Shown piece by piece: positions 34,990 through 40,559 of a DNA stretch of 40,559 bases. Made by a program: the position numbers and the translations under genes. The stretch covers positions 1-40,559 of the forward strand of contig NZ_SEBR01000028.1 of the NCBI RefSeq assembly GCF_004295795.1, in the 5' to 3' direction. The stretch's first letter is position 1; each line of letters starts with the position of its first letter. Origin of the DNA: Flavobacterium sp. (GTDB lineage: Bacteria; Bacteroidota; Bacteroidia; Flavobacteriales; Flavobacteriaceae). The notes below the pieces were generated by a model. The model had not been told where the DNA came from. It made no database searches and saw only the letters and a list, made by a program, of their open reading frames with translations.

Positions 34990-35547
34990 TCAGACAATCA
35001 ATTTTGCCCGAAATCCGCGTGCGGCATAATACGATTGGGCGCCGTTGTGATACGTGAAAACCGTGTCGTATCGGCGATCGCAGAAAAGTGCGCCCGAAAG
35101 TTTCCGGATTTTATCTGGCGTCTTGACCCAACTCGAGGTTTTGAGGTCGAACTTTCCCAGCGTCTGTAAATGTCGGTATTCGTCTTCGGATAAAATTTCG
35201 ACACCCATTTTTTGGGCCATGTCCAAAGCGTTGTTTTCAGGTTGGTGCTCTTTTCTCGAAAGTTGGCCTTCGTGATCGAAACAAGTGCTGCGGCGACCGG
35301 CCGGACTTTCTGGCGAACAATCAAAAAAGGTGTATTCATTCGATTTTTCGTCGAAAGCGATCACGTCAGGTTCGCCTTTTGTCCTTTCCATTTCGTGCAA
35401 CGACCAAAGTTTGTCGGGATTTACCTCGAGTTTTTCGGACACTTTTTCCCAATCGATATTTTTATGCCGATCCGGATTTGTTTCAAAACGCGCTTTCAAT
35501 GTCGCAAATATTTGTTCTTTTTCGTTTGGCGTCAATATGTTTTTCAT
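34990..35547 (-). CDS. DUF4256 protein
   Basis: A 185-residue cytosolic protein matching the DUF4256 family along its length: IDWEKVSEKLEVNPDKLWSLHEMERTKGEPDVI, FFDCSPESPAGRRSTCFDHEGQLSRKEHQPENNALDMAQKMG, ALFCDRRYDTVFTYHNGAQSYYAARGFRAKL. Function unknown. The lipoprotein-TPR pair follows 46 bases downstream, so it may be the first gene of that transcript. Confidence 0.88.
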   Translation of the reverse strand: MKNILTPNEKEQIFATLKARFETNPDRHKNIDWEKVSEKLEVNPDKLWSLHEMERTKGEPDVIAFDEKSNEYTFFDCSPESPAGRRSTCFDHEGQLSRKEHQPENNALDMAQKMGVEILSEDEYRHLQTLGKFDLKTSSWVKTPDKIRKLSGALFCDRRYDTVFTYHNGAQSYYAARGFRAKLIV

Positions 35548-35627
35548 GACTTCTAATTTGTTTCCAAGTTACGCAAAAGCCATTTGTTGCGCGAGTTTGC
35601 TGTTATGTCAAATGCCAGAATTTCGAT

Positions 35628-38287
35628 TTACGATAGCTTGATCGTTTCCGTGCACTTCGGATAATTTGTACAACCGAGAAATTCGCCGAATCGCCCCGAG
35701 CGACTGACCATAAATCCGCTTTGGCAACTTTTGCACAGTAACGCATTATCGAGGATTTTGATGTCGTTGTACGTCTCGTTGCAAATAGGGTAGTGCGTGC
35801 ATCCCAAAAACTGTTTTGCCTGTATGGGATTTGTCCGGATCACGAGTTTTCCCGTTTGGCAGTACGGACAATTTGCCGAGGTCAATGTTCCGTTTTCGAT
35901 GGTCGTCAAGTAATTTATGTCCGAAATCAATTCGCTCGCAAAAATCGAAATGTCCGACGGCACGAACAATAGGACTTCGTTTTTTGTTCGCGTCAATGCT
36001 ACGTAAAACAAGCGGCGTTCTTCGGCGAATCTGTACTCTTCGTCATCGTTCAATAATAAGGATAAAATTGGGTCGTCGGTCATTTTGTTCGGAAAGCCAA
36101 GTAGGTGATTTTTGAGGTTCAGGATTATGACGTTGTCGGCTTCCAGCCCTTTTGATTTGTGGATCGTGAGAAATTTGATGTCGACATCTTCAAAGCCTTT
36201 GACTTGCAATTTGTTCGATCGCTCAATGTATTTCACACTGTTGTTTTGGGTTACTTTTATAAGGTCGTCGATGTCGAAACTGTGTCGGCCCAAAACCAGA
36301 ATCGGCTTGTTTCCATATTTTTCGACGAGTTGCCGAATTTGGTTGAGAAATGTCTGCTCGATCGTATTTGGTTCATACCCGACCAATTTAATCGGGTTTT
36401 GCAGCATTTCCTTTTTTGACGTTGGACTTTTTGGAAGCTGGCTTTTGTTTTTGAGGATGAATCTCGAGGTGATATCGATCAACTGTTGCGAATTCCGATA
36501 CGTTTGTTCGATCAGTAATTTTTCGTGTTTTCCGACGTGTTTCTCGAAGTTCCGAAGCAGCGAAACGTCGCTTCCGGCAAAACGGTAAATAGACTGCCAA
36601 TCGTCTCCTACGGCAATCAATTTCGCTCCGGACAACTCGCGGATCGCCTTGATCAAATTGAATCGGGAAAATGAAATGTCCTGATATTCGTCGATGATGA
36701 TGTATTTGTAGTTTGGTTTTTGGTTTTGGATCTCGTCAGCCGCGCGATTGATCATGTCGTTGAAATCGATCTCGTTTCGCTCCTTTAGCACGCGATCGTA
36801 TTTGTCGAGAATAGGTAAAGCGAACTGCAGGAATATTTTTTGGCGTTCCAGCATGAAGTCGCTTTTGGAATTCGGGTTTTTCGAAAGTAAATGCTTTAGC
36901 GAATTCGTGTCCATCCGTCGCGATTTCCCAAGGTTTATGAAGCTTTCGATGAGTTTGATCAGTTCACTTCCGAATTTTTTGTCGTTTTTGGTGATTTTGT
37001 CGTAAATGGTTTTGGTGTCTCTAGGTTTGAAAACGACAGCTTCGTCTTTGAGCATTTTTTCCAACTTCGGAAGCAAAGCATTATCTCGATTATAATAGGA
37101 ATAGGTCTCGAGCAATTTTGTGTTATTGTCTTTGTGATTCTGTTTTTTCAACGCCATTTCCTGACGTAATTTTCTGCGTTGTGCGGCGTCAGCCATTTGG
37201 CATTGTTGTTTTCGTCCACGCCAAAATGTTCCAGCCAGATGTCGTATTCCGATAGATGGAAATCGGGGCGATACATGACGTTTGTATGCGGATATTTCTT
37301 TTCGTATTCGTATTCGATTCCGTTCAGATACAGGAAATTCGCTATTATAAGTTCTTCGACGCTCTTGACTTTTTCGCCCTGCAAAGTGTCGAGATCTGCG
37401 GTCGCAATTTTGTTCAGCGGTTCGGTTTTTGCCTTCAGGGTCTCGAAATCGATTCCCTTTTCCACATCTGATTTTTCTCCCAACGAAGTGTATTTTTCAT
37501 GCTCTTCGGGAATGTTCATGTAGCACGCGATGTATCGGATGTAGGAATTTATCGCTTCCGGGTTTTCGAGAATATCAGATCTTAAATATTCCGTTACAAT
37601 TTGTTTGAGCGTATTGTCGTTTGTGATCGCGGGAACATCGATGCTGGCACTTTTTATCGTGTCGTAGCCAAGTTTGTGAAAGGTAGTCGCTTTGGTAGCC
37701 AATGCTATTTTGCCAAGCCTTTCGTTGAGTTCGTCGACCGTTTTTTTGGTGAACGAAAGCAGTAGAATTTCTGATGGTTTTACGTTTTTGATTGCTGTCA
37801 GATACTTGATTTTGGCCAGAATTGTCAGTGTTTTGCCCGAGCCCGCGCCCGCGATTATCAGGTTGGAATATTCGTCGGTAATCACGGCATTTTGCTGTTG
37901 GTCGTCTAATTTCTTTCCTTCGATATCTTCGAAAAACCACTTTAGATTTTCCTTTTTTCTTAAGATATAATTCGTATTATAATTGGCGATGTAGTTGTCG
38001 AAATTGTCAAATATCTCATTGAATATCTTGACTTTCTCTTCCTTTTTGTAATAGTTGGTTTTGTTCCTGAAATAGGTGCCAATTTCAATGAAATCGGTTT
38101 TGATTTCCTCGCGATACGGCCAAGTGCAATAATCGTTCAAGGAGTCAATTTTGGAATTGAATTCAGTAATTCCGGCCAAATTTTTCAAATAGATTTCGCT
38201 CTGGTATTTTTTCTTGTGAGTGCGTTTTTTAAGTAGAAATAACAACGCGGTAAGCGCAATCGATATGGTTGTGATCAGTAGTTCCAT
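35628..38287 (-). pseudogene. Membrane-anchored helicase-IV-like SF1 helicase, frameshifted
   Basis: Two overlapping frames together make one helicase of about 880 residues. The first part (38287-37148) begins with a membrane helix (about 3-19) and a basic stretch, then Walker A AGAGSGKT (Lys152) and an inserted segment YRPDFHLSEYDIWLEHFG seen in helicase IV. The second part (to 35628) has Walker B IIIDEYQDIS, motif III AVGDDWQSIYRFAG, motif V FLTIHKSKGLEADNVI, motif VI LFYVALTRTK and two C-terminal topoisomerase-type zinc ribbons (CPYCQTG, CKSCQSG). The frame breaks at about 37153-37156; one extra G would restore it. This is a recent mutation or a sequencing error. No slippery heptamer precedes the stop codon. 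Confidence 0.85.
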
Positions 38288-38533
38288 ATAGACTTTTTTC
38301 TAGTTTTTGCCGATCTTGAGCCCAAATTATTGCGCAAAAAAGAAAGGTTACCATTTGAATGGGTTTTTTCAAAATGTCCTGTAACGTGAGGCCGCTAAAT
38401 GCCGTATCTCACGGACGGAAACGAAGTTAAGAAAAAAGTGTGTCCATTTCACTTGAAACCGGCAATAGATCATAGTGCGCTGTTACCAGAGGTGTCGAAT
38501 TTGGCGCGGTAATTCAGAACTTAGTATTATAAA
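38288..38533. other. Short gene-free gap with a possible cassette-edge element
   Basis: No gene seen. At 38381-38418 a hairpin-capable stretch (CGTGAG...CTCACG) contains CCGCTAAATGCC (38392-38403). A near match in reverse complement (CCGCTAAAATGCC) lies at 40435-40447 beyond the HxlR gene. The similarity is short and may be chance. Confidence 0.35.
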
Positions 38534-38566
38534 AATAGAGAGTGACTAACTTGGTCACTCTCTATT
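38534..38566 (-). terminator. Terminator after the SnoaL-like gene
   Basis: AATAGAGAGTGAC / GTCACTCTCTATT, a perfect 13-bp stem with a 7-base loop, 5 bases past the stop codon, with a TTTTT run following on the minus strand. Confidence 0.9.
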
Positions 38567-38571
38567 GTGTT

Positions 38572-38895
38572 TTACGCTGTCACTTTTAAATGCTGGATTT
38601 GCCCATCAACTATATCGAAGTGAAATTTTAGCTTGATCGGGCTTCCTGGAAATGTTCCCGAGCATTCTGCGGTTAAGATGCTTGATGTACCATTTTCGTT
38701 ATACTCCAGTGGTTTCATCACTGATTGGTAGTTCTTGTTCGAGTGGTCGATCCAACGCTCTATTTCAAGTTTTCCCTTATGCGTTTTGCCTTCGTCAAAC
38801 ACTACGGCGGTTTCTGAAAACAGATTGGCGTAGCTCACGGCGTCAAATTCGTTTTGTGCTTTGACCAAATCTGCTACTACTTTTGGTAATTTCAT
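38572..38895 (-). CDS. SnoaL/NTF2-like small protein
   Basis: A 107-residue protein of the SnoaL-like NTF2 superfamily: an N-terminal helix with DAVSYANLFSETAVVFDEGKTHKGKLEIERWIDHSN, then beta strands ending KFHFDIVDGQIQHLKVTA. The conical fold forms a pocket used for small-molecule binding or isomerase-type chemistry; the ligand is unknown. It starts 21 bases after the SDR gene stop, so the two are probably one operon repressed or activated by the divergent HxlR regulator. Confidence 0.85.
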   Translation of the reverse strand: MKLPKVVADLVKAQNEFDAVSYANLFSETAVVFDEGKTHKGKLEIERWIDHSNKNYQSVMKPLEYNENGTSSILTAECSGTFPGSPIKLKFHFDIVDGQIQHLKVTA

Positions 38896-38916
38896 TGTTG
38901 TTATTTTTGAAGATTA

Positions 38917-39699
38917 TTAGATTGTTGGTACTGTACCGCCATCGATTACGTATTCAGTTCCCGATAAATAGTTGGCTCTCGGAGAAACAAGAAAACCAAC
39001 GAATTCAGCTACTTCTTCAGGCTCAGCAGGTCTGCCGAATGGTATTCCACCCAAAGCATCCATCACACCTTGCTGCGCTTCTTCTACAGTGCCATTGGCG
39101 TTTCTTGCAATCTCGGCCAACCAAGCTTTCGAGGCTCCCGTGTTGATCCATCCTGGCGATACACTCAGCACGCGAACACCTTTAGGCGAGACTTCATTCG
39201 ATAAACTTTTGCTGTAGTTTCTCAAACCTGCTTTTGCAGCTGCATAAGGCAAGGTGGAATCATAGAGTGGAAGTTTCCCCTGGATAGAAGCTATGTGAAT
39301 GATAACTCCGTTTTTACGATCGATCATTTGAGGTAAAAATCCCCTGTCAAGTCGAACCGGAGCCAGCAGATTAGCCTGTAGCGTCGATTCCCAATCTTCA
39401 TCGGACAATGCCTTAAAGCCACCGGCAGGTGTGGTGGAAGAACCCAGATTGTTCACTAAAATGTCAAGTCTTCCGTAAGTTGTGAGCACTTCGCTGATGA
39501 CTTTTTGTGTTCCTTCTGCTTTACTTAAATCGGCCGGAATGAAATGTAATTTGCCGTTTTCAATCTCCGGAGTATTTCTTGCGCTGATAATAACCGTTGC
39601 CCCAGCTTGTAGCAGCCTTTCTGCAATCGCCTTTCCTGCGCCTTTTGTGCCTCCTGTCACCAAGGCGATTTTGCCTGATAATTCGTTTTGATAGTTCAT
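38917..39699 (-). CDS. Short-chain dehydrogenase/reductase
   Basis: A 260-residue classical SDR. The cofactor loop TGGTKGAGKAIAERL, the VNNLGSS stretch, catalytic Ser in IIHIASIQG and YxxxK motif YAAAKAGLRNYSKSLS are all present. The C-terminal end GTEYVIDGGTVPTI is typical. Substrate unknown. It is the first gene of a two-gene unit with the SnoaL-like protein and is divergent from HxlR, an arrangement common for stress-induced detoxification sets. Confidence 0.92.
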   Translation of the reverse strand: MNYQNELSGKIALVTGGTKGAGKAIAERLLQAGATVIISARNTPEIENGKLHFIPADLSKAEGTQKVISEVLTTYGRLDILVNNLGSSTTPAGGFKALSDEDWESTLQANLLAPVRLDRGFLPQMIDRKNGVIIHIASIQGKLPLYDSTLPYAAAKAGLRNYSKSLSNEVSPKGVRVLSVSPGWINTGASKAWLAEIARNANGTVEEAQQGVMDALGGIPFGRPAEPEEVAEFVGFLVSPRANYLSGTEYVIDGGTVPTI

Positions 39700-39799
39700 T
39701 TTACATTCGTTTTAAAATTGTTAAGTACAAATTTCAGAAGTATGTAAGTTTCTCACAAGTACGGAGTTACGATTTGCATAGGGATAAATTTTTCCCCTA

Positions 39800-39830
39800 T
39801 TGCACGGAATGGGAGATAGGTCTAAATTTG
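39800..39830 (+). promoter_or_regulatory. HxlR promoter with both consensus elements
   Basis: TTG (39800-39802), 20-base spacer, TAAATTTG (39823-39830), a full Flavobacterium promoter. The start codon lies only 5 bases past the -7 box, so transcription should begin at or next to the ATG. Confidence 0.75.
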
Positions 39831-39834
39831 TGGG

Positions 39835-40194
39835 ATGTATGAAAGAAAAACAATACCGAACTTAAATTGTGGACTCGATCTTATTGGTGAAGTGCTCTAC
39901 GGCAAATGGAAGATACGTTTGCTTTGGTTTATTAGTGAAGGATTTCATAGACCGAGCGAATTGCAACGCAAAATACCGGATGCTTCCCGCAGGGTTCTAA
40001 ATATTCAGCTCAAGGAATTAGAAGATCACGAACTTGTTTCAAAAATAATTTACCCTGTTGTGCCGCCAAAAGTAGAGTATAGCCTGACGGACTTTGGAAA
40101 AACGCTAATTCCAATAATTGCAGCCATCGGTGGGTGGGGAGATGAGCATGAAGAGCGTTTACGAAAGGTAATATTGAAAAGGTTGGAAAATTAG
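39835..40194 (+). CDS. HxlR-family transcriptional regulator
   Basis: A 119-residue winged-helix DNA-binding protein. The HxlR pattern is clear: DLIGEVLYGKWKIRLLWFISEGFHRPSELQRKIPDASRRVLNIQLKELEDHELVSKIIYPVVPPKVEYSLTDFGKTL. Members often respond to aldehydes or oxidative stress. Only one Cys (near residue 12) is available as a redox sensor. It is divergent from the SDR/SnoaL pair, so it probably controls them. The ATG is 5 bases past a consensus -7 box, so the mRNA may lack a leader. Confidence 0.92.
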   Translation: MYERKTIPNLNCGLDLIGEVLYGKWKIRLLWFISEGFHRPSELQRKIPDASRRVLNIQLKELEDHELVSKIIYPVVPPKVEYSLTDFGKTLIPIIAAIGGWGDEHEERLRKVILKRLEN

Positions 40195-40463
40195 AATTTT
40201 TGTTAGAAACAGCATTGCGACATATCTTTTTTAGTTTAGGAAGGATTTTCTACTGTAAAAATTGGTCGAAAAATTGTAGTTGAACGTGTCGTCAGATGTA
40301 ATTGTTTGTCGTAAGGGTGTCCAGGCTTTGTGGTAGCGAGACGTGACTGAAGGAAGTGGGGAAAATCGGAGATTGTACTCTCTGATAACGCAATCGAAGT
40401 TATGGAAAATGAGCGGTCGACAATCCGAAAGCCAGGCATTTTAGCGGCGGTTATGTGAGGTTC
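40195..40463. other. Gene-free spacer with a likely conserved non-coding element
   Basis: A 67-residue open frame exists on the minus strand (40236-40439), but its composition (many Ser/Thr/Pro, no domain) looks like a translated repeat. The DNA from about 40290 to 40458 resembles, from memory, a stretch recurring in Bacteroidota genomes next to small accessory genes; I cannot confirm this here. Confidence 0.35.
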
Positions 40464-40559
40464 CTAGATTTTACTTTTCAATTCCATCATTCCGTGAAGA
40501 ACTCTCGCAATTTCAATTTCGTCTTTTAAAATTTCTCGATAGAAAATAATATGCTCTCC
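40464..40559 (-). CDS. C-terminus of a ParE/RelE-type toxin (cut by window edge)
   Basis: The last 31 codons of a minus-strand gene whose start lies beyond the window. The tail contains GEHIIFYREIL, then DEIEIARVLHGMMEL, the C-terminal pattern of ParE/RelE plasmid-stabilisation toxins (HxIFYR ... IEIxRVLHxxM). Such toxins block gyrase or cleave mRNA and are paired with a small antitoxin, usually upstream, which would be outside this window. It supports the view that the right end is an accessory region. Confidence 0.8.
   Translation of the reverse strand, partial: GEHIIFYREILKDEIEIARVLHGMMELKSKI

Noticed and set aside
37140..37200. Programmed -1 frameshifting in the helicase gene
   Set aside because: The A-rich run that could slip lies after the first frame's stop codon, and there is no X-XXY-YYZ heptamer before it; a one-base deletion or sequencing error explains the data better.
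40236..40439. 67-residue minus-strand open frame
   Set aside because: No recognisable domain, Ser/Thr/Pro-rich, no promoter or start context; more likely a non-coding repeated stretch.

Overview
The window looks like a chromosomal segment from a member of the Flavobacteriaceae (Bacteroidota), probably Flavobacterium or a close relative. Evidence: a long (312-residue) NusB next to a DUF1573 lipoprotein and YajC; a PUR-family DUF3276 protein; a leucine dehydrogenase; a cyclophilin-FKBP fusion; many short lipoproteins; and promoters of the Bacteroidota type (TAnnTTTG at -7, sometimes with TTG about 20 bases upstream). No tRNA, rRNA, CRISPR array, intact transposase or prophage was seen.

Layout. 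1-0.7 kb: gene-free, several degenerate repeats. 0.7-9.8 kb, all minus strand: trmD and rplS, usually neighbours in this group, are separated by a complete metal-efflux module (response regulator, histidine kinase, TolC-like channel, lipoprotein adaptor, CzcA-type RND pump). The 61-base gap between kinase and channel genes holds three CGACCTT direct repeats at 11-12 base spacing, a likely binding site for the regulator. 9.9-11.6 kb: a sterol-desaturase-family membrane protein convergent with a small secreted Cys/His protein. 11.7-13.4 kb: a non-coding satellite of about eleven 134-bp tandem units. 13.5-20.1 kb: a CREST/ceramidase-like protein, a GT39-like membrane glycosyltransferase, a lipoprotein and a GH3 glycosidase with a PA14 domain, bracketed by an inverted pair of 59-bp repeats (54 of 59 positions identical).

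20.2-34.1 kb is mostly core genome: glycolipid-binding-like protein, peptidase T, a YdeI-like protein, yajC/DUF1573/nusB, leucine dehydrogenase, an ABC exporter, the DUF3276 protein, CsaA, a glgA-glgC pair for glycogen synthesis, a small cytochrome c, a lipoprotein with calcium-loop motifs and the dual immunophilin. 34.1-35.6 kb: a TPR protein, a small lipoprotein and a DUF4256 protein.

35.6-38.3 kb: one membrane-anchored helicase-IV-like SF1 helicase broken by a one-base frameshift. 38.3-40.6 kb looks accessory: a SnoaL-like protein and an SDR enzyme divergent from an HxlR regulator with an apparently leaderless mRNA, and, cut by the window edge, the C-terminus of a ParE/RelE-type toxin.

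The most unusual content is non-coding: the 134-bp satellite; the 59-bp inverted pair; two copies (and one diverged copy) of a structured element beginning CTAGCCCCGAT whose apical loop is nearly invariant; a perfect 25-bp-arm palindrome with a second copy at the window start; and the putative operator of the efflux operon. All gene functions are assigned from recognisable motifs in the translated sequence; no database search was run.
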